NCBI GenBank assembly: GCA_009844425.1
Contig: VYBN01000019.1
Coordinates: 79,260 to 143,259, forward strand
Length of the DNA: 64,000 nt
Direction: 5' to 3'
Source: Gammaproteobacteria bacterium
GTDB lineage: Bacteria; Pseudomonadota; Gammaproteobacteria; Steroidobacterales; Foliamicaceae
Shown here in pieces: positions 1 through 10,078 of this stretch. Position numbers and translations under genes: made by a program. The notes beneath the pieces were generated by a model. That model searched no databases. It saw only the letters and a program-made list of their open reading frames with translations, and was not told the DNA's origin. The stretch's first letter is position 1. Each line of letters opens with the position of its first letter.

Positions 1-201
1 ATCGCCGAGCGGGGGTTCGAGCCGGGCGTCGTGCGCCAGGTGCTCGACCGGGTGCGTAGAAGCGAATACAAGCGCCGGCAGGCGCCGCCGGGCGTGCGCG
101 TGACCCAGCGCGCCTTCGGCCGCGACTGGCGCTATCCGATCGTTTCCGGCTACCGCCCCTCCCGCCCGCAGCCTCACTCCTCCCTGCCGGGAGACGCATG
201 A
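1..201 (+). CDS. nadE: Glutamine-dependent NAD+ synthetase, C-terminal end (partial)
   Basis: The window opens inside this gene; 66 codons and the stop are visible. The stretch NEYKRRQ-like 'SEYKRRQAPPGVRVTQRAFG' followed by 'DWRYPI' is the conserved tail of the NAD+ synthetase (ATP-dependent amidation of deamido-NAD) domain of long, glutaminase-fused NadE. The last dozen or so residues (PSRPQPHSSLPGDA) are encoded by the left arm of a 30-bp inverted repeat, so the extreme C-terminus looks like repeat-derived extension rather than conserved protein. The rest of the gene lies upstream of the window. Confidence 0.85.
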   Translation: MAERGFEPGVVRQVLDRVRRSEYKRRQAPPGVRVTQRAFGRDWRYPIVSGYRPSRPQPHSSLPGDA

Positions 202-273
202 ACCCATCCATGGGGCTTGGTTCCGCCATCCATGGCTCACATACTCCCGGCAGGGAGGAGTGAGGCTGCGGGC
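164..273. repeat. 30-bp perfect inverted repeat spanning the nadE stop codon
   Basis: Bases 164-193 and 244-273 are perfect reverse complements over 30 bp, separated by about 50 bp. The left arm lies in the last codons of nadE and the right arm just downstream of the convergent maf gene end. It could form a strong hairpin between the two convergent genes and act as a bidirectional terminator, although there is no T-run. It resembles in composition the other GC-rich palindromic repeats in this window. Confidence 0.8.
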
Positions 274-284
274 TCAGGTTTCGT

Positions 285-848
285 TCAATCCCGGGGCAGG
301 ACCGAGGCCAGCCAGATCAGGGGCAGGCCGACGATGGCGGTGGGGTCCGTCGTCTCGAGCGCCTCGAGCAGCAGCGGTCCCGCGCCCTCGGCGCGAAACG
401 CCGCCGTGCAGTCGTAGGGTTCATCCAGGGCCAGATAGCGCTCAACCAGCGCCTGGTCCAGCGGCCGGAACCGCGCCACCGTCAGGTCGGTATGGGCGTG
501 AGCATTGCCCGCGGGGTCCAGGACGCACACGGCCGTGTGGAAACTGAGCGCCCTGCGGGAGAGTGACATCAGCATCGCTCGCGCCTGCTCCGCAGTGGGC
601 TGTTTGCCCACGGCGCGGCCGTCCAACTCGGCCAGCTGGTCCGCGCCGATGATCCACGCGCCGGCATGGCGCGGCGCTACCTCGCGGGCCTTTGCCTCGG
701 CCAGCCGCGCCGCCTGGTCGGGCGGGTTTTCGCCGGCGAGCGGACTTTCGTCGATGCCGGAGGGATCGGCCACGAAATCGCCGACCAGCCGTGAGAGCAA
801 CTGGCGCTTGTACGGTGATTGCGTCGCCAGTACCAGCTTTGAAGACAT
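285..848 (-). CDS. yceF: Maf-family nucleotide pyrophosphatase (YceF type)
   Basis: 187 residues, the usual Maf length. The N-terminus LVLATQSPYKRQLLSRL is the Maf signature (SxSPxR-like phosphate-binding loop), and GADQLAEL...GKQ supplies the catalytic Asp and Lys region. Maf proteins hydrolyse non-canonical or modified NTPs. Its position divergent from yceD-rpmF is the conserved neighbourhood of YceF, the m7GTP-specific subgroup, so I favour that over YhdE (dTTP/UTP). The start ATG at 848 leaves about 115 bp to yceD for divergent promoters. Confidence 0.9.
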   Translation of the reverse strand: MSSKLVLATQSPYKRQLLSRLVGDFVADPSGIDESPLAGENPPDQAARLAEAKAREVAPRHAGAWIIGADQLAELDGRAVGKQPTAEQARAMLMSLSRRALSFHTAVCVLDPAGNAHAHTDLTVARFRPLDQALVERYLALDEPYDCTAAFRAEGAGPLLLEALETTDPTAIVGLPLIWLASVLPRD

Positions 849-962
849 GGAATCAGGGCTAACCCGCTGAATTGACAGCGTAAAGACAGCTTCCTATGAT
901 AGCGGTGTCCGCTTCCTTCGTCATTTCCGTAAGTTCCGGGACACGACACTTGGGGCATCAGC

Positions 963-1472
963 GTGATTCAGCGTAACGTCATTGCATTTCGAAAGTTGCG
1001 TGAGTGGGCCGGCCGCCGCCATAGCGTGGAAACCACGTTTGACGTAGGCGACTCCGCGCGTCTGGCCGACCTGTGCCCGAGCAGCGGGCTGGCCGAGCGG
1101 CTGCACGCGAGCTGGTCTTTCGAATCGGGACTCGAGGGCTTTCCGCAGGTGCGCGTGCGAGCCGCCGGCGCCCTGGAGCTCAAATGCCAGCGCTGCCTGG
1201 CGCCGGTTCGGCTGCCCGTCGAGGTGGACTGCAAGCTCACCATCGTGGCCGGCGAAAACGAGATTCGGGAGGTCGCTTCGCCCTACGACACCGTGGTGGC
1301 CGGCCCGGGAGGGCTGGCGCTGGGTACAATATTGGAGGATGAGATATTGACCAGCTTGCCTCTGGCGCCCGTACACGATGGTTGCACGGTCTCGGGGGTA
1401 GCGGAAACCCACTCATCGCCGGATGCAAGAAGGCCGCTGGCTGGCCTCGGGGCACTGCTTCGGCAAGAGTAG
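963..1472 (+). CDS. yceD: YceD/DUF177 family protein, putative 23S rRNA accumulation factor
   Basis: 169 residues with a GTG start preceded by a GGGG-containing ribosome site. The family signature LKCQRCLAPV and the later LEDEILTSLPLAPVHD block are present. YceD lies directly before rpmF in most proteobacteria, as here (39-bp gap), and has been linked to 23S rRNA accumulation and ribosome assembly. The two conserved cysteines (CxxC) are kept. No other family fits. Confidence 0.88.
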   Translation: MIQRNVIAFRKLREWAGRRHSVETTFDVGDSARLADLCPSSGLAERLHASWSFESGLEGFPQVRVRAAGALELKCQRCLAPVRLPVEVDCKLTIVAGENEIREVASPYDTVVAGPGGLALGTILEDEILTSLPLAPVHDGCTVSGVAETHSSPDARRPLAGLGALLRQE

Positions 1473-1511
1473 ATTTAACCGCACTTTGGGCCTGTTCCAA
1501 GGGGAATGACA

Positions 1512-1715
1512 ATGGCAGTTCAACAAAACCGCAAATCGCGCTCACGCCGGGACATGCGCCGGTCGCATCACGCGCTGGGCCGCCCGACGCTTTCCATGGA
1601 TCCCGAGACCGGCGAGTTGCACCGCCGCCACCACATTGCGCCCGACGGCTTCTATCGCGGGCGCGAGATCATTCCGCCACCCCCGGAGGCGGATGAGGAG
1701 GAGATGGAAGGCTGA
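1512..1715 (+). CDS. rpmF: 50S ribosomal protein L32
   Basis: 67 residues. [22 protein letters not shown] is the near-invariant L32 start, followed by [17 protein letters not shown]. The ORF track begins two codons upstream (MTMAVQQ), but the ATG at 1512 gives the family-standard N-terminus. The C-terminal tail EADEEEMEG is unusually acidic for a ribosomal protein. It sits between yceD and plsX, the conserved ribosome/fatty-acid junction operon. Confidence 0.95.
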   Translation: MAVQQNRKSRSRRDMRRSHHALGRPTLSMDPETGELHRRHHIAPDGFYRGREIIPPPPEADEEEMEG

Positions 1716-1796
1716 CCCCGCGCCTTCGCGCCGGGCTGCGGCAATCGTGATTCTCAGGGCAGCGGTCGTTCGACCTGCGCCTGCCGGGCGTTTGCC

Positions 1797-2782
1797 ATGA
1801 GCAAGCTCGTAACGATAGCAGTGGACGCCATGAGCGGCGACCTGGGGTCGGCCGTGGCGGTGCGCGGCAGCCTGGAAATGCTCCGCAATCGCGAGGAATT
1901 GCGTTTGATCCTGGTGGGCGACGCGGATACCGTGCGGCGCAACCTGGGCCGGCTGGGCAAGGAGTCCAGGCGCGTGGAGATTCACCACGCCGAGCAGGTA
2001 GTGTCGATGGAGGATACGCCTTCCGAGGCCCTGCGGCGCAAGAAGCGCTCCTCGATGCGCGTGGCCCTGGAACTTGCCCGTTCCGGCGAGGCGCAGGCTT
2101 GTGTGAGCGCCGGCAATACCGGCGCCCTGATGGCGATCGGACGGCTGATCCTCAGGATGCTTCCCGGAATCGACCGGCCTGCCATCCTGGTCGCCCTGCC
2201 GACGCTCAGCGGCGCCTGCTACATGCTGGATCTGGGCGCCAACCCTGTGTGCACGCCCACCCACCTGCTGCAGTTCGCGGTGATGGGTTCGGTGATCGCC
2301 TCGATCAACAATGTCGAGAACCCGGCGATCCGATTGCTGAACAACGGCGAAGAAGACATCAAGGGCATAGAGACGGTGCAGGCCGCCGGCGCCCTGCTCA
2401 GCGACAGCCATCTCAACTATCACGGCTTCGTGGAACCGAACGACGTATTCAAGCACCGCGCGGACGTCGTGGTGTGCGATGGATTTACCGGAAATATCGC
2501 GCTCAAGACGATGGAGGGTTCGGCGCAGTTCGTATACGCGCAGATGAAGTCGTATTTCCAGACCGGATGGCTCAGCCGCGCCTACGGGCTGGCGTGCTGG
2601 CCCTTTCTCTACACCATCCAGAAAAGGCTGGATCCGAACCGCCACAACGGGGCCGCCCTGGTAGGGCTGAACGGTATCGTGATCAAGAGCCATGGCGCCA
2701 GCAACGAGGTCGGCTGGCAGCAGGCCATACAGCTGGCCATGCGCGAGGTGGCGAAAGGTTTGAATGAGCGGATCCAGGGCGT

Positions 2783-2804
<22 letters not shown>
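1797..2804 (+). CDS. plsX: Phosphate acyltransferase PlsX
   Basis: 335 residues. Converts acyl-ACP to acyl-phosphate, feeding PlsY in phospholipid synthesis. The N-terminal IAVDAMSGDLG is the family's VDAMGGD motif; SAGNTGALMAIG and NPVCTPTHLLQFAVMG are conserved active-site blocks, and VVCDGFTGNIALK and SHGASNEVG close the fold. Its 3' end overlaps fabH by 22 bp, consistent with co-translation. A soluble, membrane-associated enzyme by family. Confidence 0.95.
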
Positions 2805-3789
<985 letters not shown>

Positions 3790-3790
<1 letters not shown>

Positions 3791-4731
3791 TGCGAATCAC
3801 GTCTTTCGGGCTCACTGTCCTGCTTGCCGGGACTTTCGCCGTCCTTCCCGCCGGCGCGGAGACTTTCCTGCTGCCGTCGCCGGCCGCGACCGTTGTGGGC
3901 GAATCGCACTGGATCAACGCCGACCGCCGCGAGTCGCTGCTGGATGCGGCACGGCGCAACGGCCTGGGTTTCTTCGACATGAAGCAGGCCAATCCCGACG
4001 TGGATATGTGGGTGCCCAGGGACGGTGCGCGGGTGCTGCTGCCGACTTCCTTCATTCTGCCGAATGCCCGGCGCCGCGGCGTGGTCGTTAACATCGCCGA
4101 GTACCGCCTGTATTTCTACCATGAGCGTGACGGGCAGGACATGGTGGCGACCTTCCCGATCAGTATCGGGCGCATGGACTGGCAGACCCCGCTGGGGGAC
4201 TGGAGAGTCACGCGCAAGCGGACCCGCCCCACCTGGCGTCCGCCCAAGTCCATAATCGCCGAGTACGCCGCCGATGGCGAAGTTCTGCCGCCGGTCGTTC
4301 CACCCGGGCCGGACAATCCCCTCGGCGACTACGCGATCAATCTTTCCGCGCCGGGTTACCTGATCCACGGGACCAACAAGCCGCGCGGGGTCGGCATGCA
4401 GGTGACGCACGGCTGCCTGCGGATGCTCCCCGAAGACATCGAGTGGCTGTTTCCGCAGGTTCCCACCGGACTGCCGGTGACCATCGTCAATCAACCGGTC
4501 AAGATTGGCTGGCGTGACGGCCGGCTGTACCTCGAGGCGCATCCCGCGCTGGAGGACCGCGGGGCGGAAGAGATCGACAGTCTGATCGAGCGGATCAGCG
4601 CTTCTGCGCAAGCGGCGCGGGTCGCTCTGGACGTCCAGTCGATGCGCCGGGTACTGATCGAGCGCCGCGGCGTTCCAACGCCGATATCGCTTTCCCGGGA
4701 GCAGGTTCAGGCCGCAGCCGTCGGGCGCTGA
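3790..4731 (+). CDS. Exported L,D-transpeptidase (ErfK/YbiS family)
   Basis: 313 residues with a signal peptide (LTVLLAGTFAVLPAGA, cleavage near residue 23). After a LysM-like region (about 40-85) comes the YkuD catalytic domain (about 97-235), with IHGTNKP and the active-site HGCLRM (catalytic Cys). Such periplasmic enzymes make 3-3 cross-links or attach Braun lipoprotein to peptidoglycan. The start codon overlaps the fabH stop by one base. The next gene encodes an Lpp-like lipoprotein ending in Lys, so the lipoprotein-anchoring role is the best guess (inference). Confidence 0.9.
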
Positions 4732-4875
4732 TACCGGCTTTCCCCCGGGCGTCCCGACCGGGGCTTTTCAGCCTCGGAAACGCCCCGATCTCTTGCAATT
4801 TCCGGCGGGCTGGGCGAATATACGCGGGTGCGCTGGTACAGGCGCGCTTTACATGCCGAGAACCCGAGGACCTTC

Positions 4876-5193
4876 ATGAAAAAGACCAGACTTGTTGTTG
4901 CTCTGCTCGGAGCACCGGCGGTCGCGGTAGCCATGTCCGGCTGCTGCACCGCGGGCATGGACGAAATGGCCGCCAAGATCGATTCCAGCGCTGCTGCTAT
5001 GGGCAGCAGACTGTCTGCCCTTGAGGGCAGGATCGGCGATCTGGAAGCGGCCCAGCGTCAGACTGCTGCCGAAGTGGAGCGGGCGAGCGTGACTGCCGAA
5101 CGTGCGGCTGAGGCGGCTGCGGAGGCGAGTGCCTCGGCGGACGCGACCAGCGAACGCATGGACCGCATGTTCGAGCAAAGCCAGCAGAAATAA
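4876..5193 (+). CDS. lpp: Lpp-like outer-membrane lipoprotein (Braun type)
   Basis: 105 residues from the ATG at 4876, chosen over the track start at 4828 because it has an AGGA-type site and begins directly with the signal peptide MKKTRLVVALLG. The lipobox is AMSGC (Cys at residue 22 or so; M instead of L at -3). The mature part is an Ala-rich heptad coiled coil (AEVERASVTAERAAEAAAEA) and the last residue is Lys, as in E. coli Lpp, where that Lys is bonded to peptidoglycan. It follows an L,D-transpeptidase and is closed by a rho-independent terminator. Confidence 0.8.
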   Translation: MKKTRLVVALLGAPAVAVAMSGCCTAGMDEMAAKIDSSAAAMGSRLSALEGRIGDLEAAQRQTAAEVERASVTAERAAEAAAEASASADATSERMDRMFEQSQQK

Positions 5194-5205
5194 TCTTACC
5201 GACGT

Positions 5206-5246
5206 AAGGCGGCCGCGATAGCAGATCACGGCCGCCTTGCTCTTTT
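5206..5246 (+). terminator. Rho-independent terminator after lpp
   Basis: A perfect 10-bp stem, AAGGCGGCCG (5206-5215) and CGGCCGCCTT (5229-5238), with a 13-base loop, followed by GCTCTTTT. It starts 12 bases after the lpp stop. The clearest intrinsic terminator in the window. Confidence 0.93.
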
Positions 5247-5344
5247 CGGCGCCGGTTGAACAGCCCGTCCGGGCCTTCCGGGACCTTCAGTTACTCCGCG
5301 CATTTCACAATCCGCGGTCAGTAACTCCTCTCTTCCAACTCCAC

Positions 5345-5409
5345 GAGCGAGGGCATGTCCCTCGCAGCGTCGCGCCTTCGCCGGAGGACGGGGCGTCCTC
5401 TCTCCCAGG
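5345..5409. repeat. GC-rich palindromic repeat (REP-like family)
   Basis: Two adjacent small hairpins, GAGCGAGGGC-ATGT-CCCTCG and GGAGGAC-GGGGC-GTCCTC, fill much of the space between the lpp terminator and the convergent gspF end. The same motif combination (GAGCGAGGGCG...CTCG next to GGAGGNNGGGCG...CCTCC) recurs at 13922-13977 and 55815-55866, so this is a dispersed repeat, here somewhat degenerate. Confidence 0.6.
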
Positions 5410-5437
5410 CCAGGCATGGGACGTCCTTCCGCCCAGG

Positions 5438-6646
5438 CTACTGGCCGATGAGGCGGTTCATTTCGAAGATCGGCATCAGTATGGACAGCACGATCAGCAG
5501 CACGAATCCCCCCACCAGCATGATCAGTACCGGTTGCAGCAGCGAGGTCAGGGTGTTGATGCGCGCCGACAGTTCCCGTTCCTGGGTTTCCGCCGCGCGG
5601 CCAAGCAGTTGATGCAATTCGCCGCTGGCCTCGCCGCTGGCGATAAGCTGGATGCAAAGCGGCGGAAACAGCCCGTTGCGGTCCAGCGCCTCGGCGGCCG
5701 ATTTGCCTTCGCTGACTTCCCGGGCCGCGTCCATCGCGGCCTGGCGCATGGGCAGATTGGTCAGCATGCGCGCAGCCACCCGCAAGGACTCCCAGACGGA
5801 GACGCCGGCATCGGTTAGCGTGGAAAGCGACTGCATCAGGCGGGCCGAATTCAGTTCGCGGGAAAGTGCGCCGAACAGCGGAGTGCGCAGGAGCAGCCGG
5901 TGCAACTTCAGGCGCGCCGCGGGAAGGCGCAGCGCCCGGGCGAGAAGACCGCAGCCCGCGGCGGCCGCCAACAGCGCCAGCCAGCCCCAGGCGCGGGCAA
6001 AATCGCTTACTGTGATCAGTACGCGCGTCAGACGCGGCAGTTCCACGCCGCTGTCGACGAATACCGGGGTAACCTGCGGCACGACATAGACCAGCATCAG
6101 GCTCACGATCGCCAGGCTGAAGACGGTGAGCACCATCGGGTAGGCCAGGGCCGCCCGTACCTGCTGGCGCAGCGCCTGGCGTTTCTCGAAGTGCTCGGCC
6201 AGCCGCTCCAGCACTTCCTCCAGGCGGCCGATCCGTTCGCCGGCGCCGACCGTGGCGACGAGCAATTCCGGGAACGCGCGACGCGACGCGTCAAGGGCCT
6301 CGGCGAAGCTGTAGCCTTCCTGCACGCGGGCCCGCATGCCCACGAGGACTTCGCTGTGACGAGAGCGCTGGGCGGCCAGCGCGTTGAGGGCCGCGTCCAG
6401 CGGCAGTCCGCCGCGCAGCAGCGTGGCAAGCTGGCGGGTCAGCTGCGCCAGGGCCTCGCTGCCGAGTGCGCGCCGTTTACCGAGCCGGAAGCGACTGGCG
6501 ATACCGGGCCTCGCCGGCCGCACCTGGAGCGGCCGCAAGCCCTGCTCGCGCAACAGGCCGCGCACATGGCGCGGGTTGTCTCCTTCGACGGTGCCGCGCC
6601 TGCGTCGGCCGGCCTCGTCCAGCGCGGCGAAACTCCATTGGGCCAC
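5438..6646 (-). CDS. gspF: Type II secretion inner-membrane protein GspF
   Basis: 402 residues. Platform protein of the type II secretion system in the inner membrane. It has the two T2SSF domains (about 70-195 and 275-395), with the classical LARQLATLLRGGLPL (here LTRQLATLLRGGLPLDAALNAL) and PLCIQLIASGEASGELHQLL. Hydrophobic segments near 170-190, 220-240 and at the C-terminus (PVLIMLVGGFVLLIVLSIL). Last gene of gspC-D-E-F; it ends facing the lpp terminator. The pseudopilin genes gspG-K are not in the window. Confidence 0.93.
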   Translation of the reverse strand: MAQWSFAALDEAGRRRRGTVEGDNPRHVRGLLREQGLRPLQVRPARPGIASRFRLGKRRALGSEALAQLTRQLATLLRGGLPLDAALNALAAQRSRHSEVLVGMRARVQEGYSFAEALDASRRAFPELLVATVGAGERIGRLEEVLERLAEHFEKRQALRQQVRAALAYPMVLTVFSLAIVSLMLVYVVPQVTPVFVDSGVELPRLTRVLITVSDFARAWGWLALLAAAAGCGLLARALRLPAARLKLHRLLLRTPLFGALSRELNSARLMQSLSTLTDAGVSVWESLRVAARMLTNLPMRQAAMDAAREVSEGKSAAEALDRNGLFPPLCIQLIASGEASGELHQLLGRAAETQERELSARINTLTSLLQPVLIMLVGGFVLLIVLSILMPIFEMNRLIGQ

Positions 6647-6658
6647 CGGGGACCCGCC

Positions 6659-8125
6659 CTAATCCTCGCTGGTAACGCGCATTACCTCTTCCAGCGAGGT
6701 AATGCCCTTGCGCACCTTGTCCAGTCCATTCGATCGAAGCGCCGGCGTGCTCCTCCGGACTTCCTCCTCCAGTTGCTGTTCCGGCGCTCCGTCGTGTATG
6801 AGTTTGCGCAAACGGTCGTCGACGCGGACCAGCTCATAAATTCCGGTGCGGCCCCGGTACCCGCCGCCATCCGCTGAGGCGACCGTCCCGGGGCGGTAGA
6901 GCGTCGGCGCCTCGCGAGAACTCGTTCCCAGCAGCCCGCACTCGTATTCTCCCGGCGAATACGCCTCGTACGTTTCCGGATCGAGCCGGCGCACCAGTCG
7001 CTGCGCCAGGATGCCCTGCAGGCTGGAGGAAATCAGAAAGGGCTCCAGCCCCATGTCGCGCAGCCGGGTCACCGCTCCCACCGCAGTGTTGGTGTGCAGG
7101 GTGGAGAAAACCAGGTGCCCCGTAAGGCTGGCGCGTACGGCGATTTCCGCCGTCTCCAGGTCACGGATCTCGCCCACCATGACGACGTCGGGATCCTGGC
7201 GCAGGATCGCGCGCAGACCGCGGGCGAAGGTCAGGCCCACACGGGTATTGACCTGAGTCTGGCCGACGCCGTCCAGGTAGTACTCGACCGGGTCTTCCAC
7301 CGTCATGATGTTGCGCGTGCTGTCGTTGATCCGCTCCAGCGCCGCGTACAGCGTGGTGGTCTTGCCCGACCCCGTGGGGCCGGTGACCAGCACGATCCCG
7401 TGCGGGCGCTGAATGAGCTGCTCCATGTGCTCAAGCGTCCCCGCGTCCATGCCCAGCGATTCGAGGTCCAGCCTGCCGGACTGCTTGTCCAGCAGCCGCA
7501 GCACCACGCGCTCGCCGTGGATGCCGGGCAGCGTGGAAACCCGCACGTCCACCGCGCGGCCCGCGATGCGCAGGGAAATGCGGCCGTCCTGCGGCAAGCG
7601 TTTCTCGGCGATATCCAGGTCAGCCATGACCTTGGCGCGCGAGATCACCAGCGGGCTCAGTCCCCGGCGGAGCTTCAGCGTTTCGCGAAGCACGCCGTCG
7701 ACGCGAAAGCGCACGTTCAGGTTGAACTCGCCCGGCTCCAGGTGCACGTCGGAGGCGCCGGTCCGGATCGCGGACGCCAGCACCGCGTTCAGCAGCCGGA
7801 TGATCGGGGCGTCGTTCTCGCTGTCGAGCAGGTCGGAAGGAGCCGGAAGCTCCCGCGCCAGCGCGCCCAGTTCGGTGTCCTCGCCCAGGTCTTCGGCAAT
7901 CGACAGCGCGCTGTCGGCGCCGCTTTCGTAACGCGCCCTCAGGCGGCGGTCGAATTCTTCCGCGTCGATCAGTTTCGGCCGCAACGGCCGGCGCGCGACG
8001 CGGCCGGCCTCGGCCAGCCCGGCCAGCCCGGCGCCGGCCCGGACCAGCGCGATCAGTTCACCATCCGGTCCCGGCGCAAGCAGCACCCCATGGCGCTGCG
8101 CGAAGCTGAAGGGCAGGGCGTTCAA
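6659..8125 (-). CDS. gspE: Type II secretion ATPase GspE (zinc-site cysteines missing)
   Basis: 488 residues. Cytoplasmic hexameric ATPase that powers pseudopilus assembly. Walker A GPTGSGKTTTL, Asp box near TVEDPVEYYLDG, Walker B DPDVVMVGEIRD and the His box TLHTN are intact. The CM domain that normally carries two CxxC pairs binding zinc is degenerate: the segment after AQRLVRR reads DPET and SADGGG where CxxC pairs are expected, leaving one Cys (YECGLL). The gene overlaps gspD by 4 bp and is 12 bp from gspF. Confidence 0.93.
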   Translation of the reverse strand: MNALPFSFAQRHGVLLAPGPDGELIALVRAGAGLAGLAEAGRVARRPLRPKLIDAEEFDRRLRARYESGADSALSIAEDLGEDTELGALARELPAPSDLLDSENDAPIIRLLNAVLASAIRTGASDVHLEPGEFNLNVRFRVDGVLRETLKLRRGLSPLVISRAKVMADLDIAEKRLPQDGRISLRIAGRAVDVRVSTLPGIHGERVVLRLLDKQSGRLDLESLGMDAGTLEHMEQLIQRPHGIVLVTGPTGSGKTTTLYAALERINDSTRNIMTVEDPVEYYLDGVGQTQVNTRVGLTFARGLRAILRQDPDVVMVGEIRDLETAEIAVRASLTGHLVFSTLHTNTAVGAVTRLRDMGLEPFLISSSLQGILAQRLVRRLDPETYEAYSPGEYECGLLGTSSREAPTLYRPGTVASADGGGYRGRTGIYELVRVDDRLRKLIHDGAPEQQLEEEVRRSTPALRSNGLDKVRKGITSLEEVMRVTSED

Positions 8126-10074
8126 TCCGAATCGGAGCTGTCGGCGTCTTCGGTCCCGGCCTTGTCCTCGTCCTCGTCCTCTTCGCCGAGACTGAAGGCA
8201 TCCTCAAGTTCGGGCATTTGCGTGCTGCCTCCCGAGAACGTCTGCGCGAGTTGCTGGCGGCGCAGATAGTCGTACTTGACGTTGGTGGCCGCGTCCGCCT
8301 GGGCCGAGTCGCGCAGGATGGTGGGGCGGATGAACAGCATCAGGTTGGTCTTCTCGCGGGTCTGGCCGCTGGCGCGGAACAGCGCGCCGATCAGCGGAAG
8401 GCTGCCCAGCACCGGCACGGACTGGCGACTCTCCCGGATCTTGTCCTGGATCAGTCCTCCAAGCACCAGCGTTCCTCCGTCTTCGACGATCACCGCCGTC
8501 TTCAATTCGCGGGTATTGGTTACCAGGTCCACGGCGCCCGCCACCGACGGCGCCAGTTCGGACAGCGTCTGGTCGATCTCCAGCCGCACCGCGTCGCCCT
8601 GGTTGATTCTCGGCGTGATCGTGAGCGTGAGGCCGATGTCATTGCGGCCCACGGTCGTGAACGGCCGGATCTGACCTTCCGCGCTGCTGGGGTTGATGCC
8701 GGAACTGGCATAGCTGCCGGTGATGAAGGGCACGTTCTGGCCCACGTTGATCGTGGCCTCCTGGTTGTCCAGCGTAACCACCATCGGGGTGCCGAGGATA
8801 TTGGAGCCGGCCGTGTTCTCCACGGCGCTGATCAGCGCCGCGAAGCTCAGTCCGTCGTCGCGCACGCGCCCGACCGCGAAGCCGGCGCCGGGGCCCAACG
8901 CTTCCGCCGCCACCGACCGGCCCTGGTCGGCGCCGGAGAGGGACCCGGCCACCAGTTCGCGCAAGCTGGTCCCCGAGGCCGGAAAATCGGTGCTGCCCAG
9001 CACCCGCTGAGGGTCGTAGGCGGCCCAGTTGACGCCGAGCTGGTTGGCCCGGTCCGCGCCGACCTCGGCGATCAGGACCTCGACCAGCACCTGCGCGCGC
9101 CGGATGTCGAGCTGATCGACCACGGAAAGCATCTGTCGCATCGTGGCCGGCGGCGCGTCCATGATCAGAGCGTTGGTCGCAACGTCGGCAGTCACCAGCA
9201 CCCGCTTGTCGTCGGTGCCCTCATCCTGGAACTGTGCCGAGAGTTGCGCCGCAAGGTTTTCGGAATCCGCGTAATTCAGGTAACGAACGCGAGTGTCGCC
9301 GCCTTCAACCGGAGGCGCATCCAGGTGCGCGACCAGGGCTCTCAGTTCCAGGCGCCGATTCTGCTCGCCGCCCAGCAGCACGCTGTTGGTGCGGTCGTCC
9401 GCTACGGCCAGGTTGAAGGCGGTGTCCGCTCCCACCGCCATTTCATTCAGAACACGAACGACGTCACGCGCGCTGGCGTGTTCCAGCGGAATCACTTCCA
9501 CGGGCCGGCCGTTCTTCCGGTCGATGCGCCCGATTACGCGCGCCACCTTGTTTACGTTGGAGCCGCGGTCGGAGAGGATCAGGACATTCGTGGGCGGGTG
9601 GGCCGCCACATGCGCGCCGGGCGACATCATCGGGCGGACGATCGGCACCAGGCCCTGGGCATCCACGTTGGTTACGGGCAGAACGAGGGTCTGAAGTTCG
9701 TCGTTCTCCGATGACTCCGGGCCGGCGCCGGCAAGGATCCGCATGGTGCGGTCCGGTGACAGGCGGATGACCGGCCCCGAGGGCACGGCGACGATGCCGT
9801 GCGCGCTCAGCATCGAAAGGAAGGCCTGGTAGTAGGCTTCGGGGGACAACGGCTGCGATCCGAAAAGATTGACCTTCCTGTCCGCGCCCACCAGGGGATC
9901 GATCACGAAGTTCCTGCCGGTAGCTTCGGCAACGGCCTCCACCACCTCCTGCAGGTCCGTGTTGCGGTAGTTCAGACGGACCGTGTCCTGCTGCGCCGAT
10001 ACCGCGCCGGCGAGCAGCAGAGCAGCCGCCGGCCACCGCCGGACAGGTTTCTTTCGGATGGGACTCATCTGCAT
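8122..10074 (-). CDS. gspD: Type II secretion secretin GspD
   Basis: 650 residues; outer-membrane secretin channel. Signal peptide RRWPAAALLLAGAVSAQ. The N0 domain follows (LNYRNTDLQEVVEAVAEATG, about 32-100), then N1-N3 repeats (VLPVTNVDAQGLVPIVRPMM; VIPLEHASARDVVRVLNEM; VRYLNYADSENLAAQLSAQF). The secretin domain spans about 320-600, with VPFITGSY and the signature region VEDGGTLVLGGLIQD...SVPVLGSLPLIGALFR. The C-terminus is a very acidic tail (EEDEDEDKAGTEDADSSDSD) without an obvious S-domain. Overlaps gspE by 4 bp. Confidence 0.95.
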   Translation of the reverse strand: MQMSPIRKKPVRRWPAAALLLAGAVSAQQDTVRLNYRNTDLQEVVEAVAEATGRNFVIDPLVGADRKVNLFGSQPLSPEAYYQAFLSMLSAHGIVAVPSGPVIRLSPDRTMRILAGAGPESSENDELQTLVLPVTNVDAQGLVPIVRPMMSPGAHVAAHPPTNVLILSDRGSNVNKVARVIGRIDRKNGRPVEVIPLEHASARDVVRVLNEMAVGADTAFNLAVADDRTNSVLLGGEQNRRLELRALVAHLDAPPVEGGDTRVRYLNYADSENLAAQLSAQFQDEGTDDKRVLVTADVATNALIMDAPPATMRQMLSVVDQLDIRRAQVLVEVLIAEVGADRANQLGVNWAAYDPQRVLGSTDFPASGTSLRELVAGSLSGADQGRSVAAEALGPGAGFAVGRVRDDGLSFAALISAVENTAGSNILGTPMVVTLDNQEATINVGQNVPFITGSYASSGINPSSAEGQIRPFTTVGRNDIGLTLTITPRINQGDAVRLEIDQTLSELAPSVAGAVDLVTNTRELKTAVIVEDGGTLVLGGLIQDKIRESRQSVPVLGSLPLIGALFRASGQTREKTNLMLFIRPTILRDSAQADAATNVKYDYLRRQQLAQTFSGGSTQMPELEDAFSLGEEDEDEDKAGTEDADSSDSD

Positions 10075-10078
10075 ACCC

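Noticed and set aside
7094-8269. 391-residue plus-strand ORF
   Set aside because: Antisense to gspE with shadow composition; GspE and GspD motifs fix the minus strand as coding.
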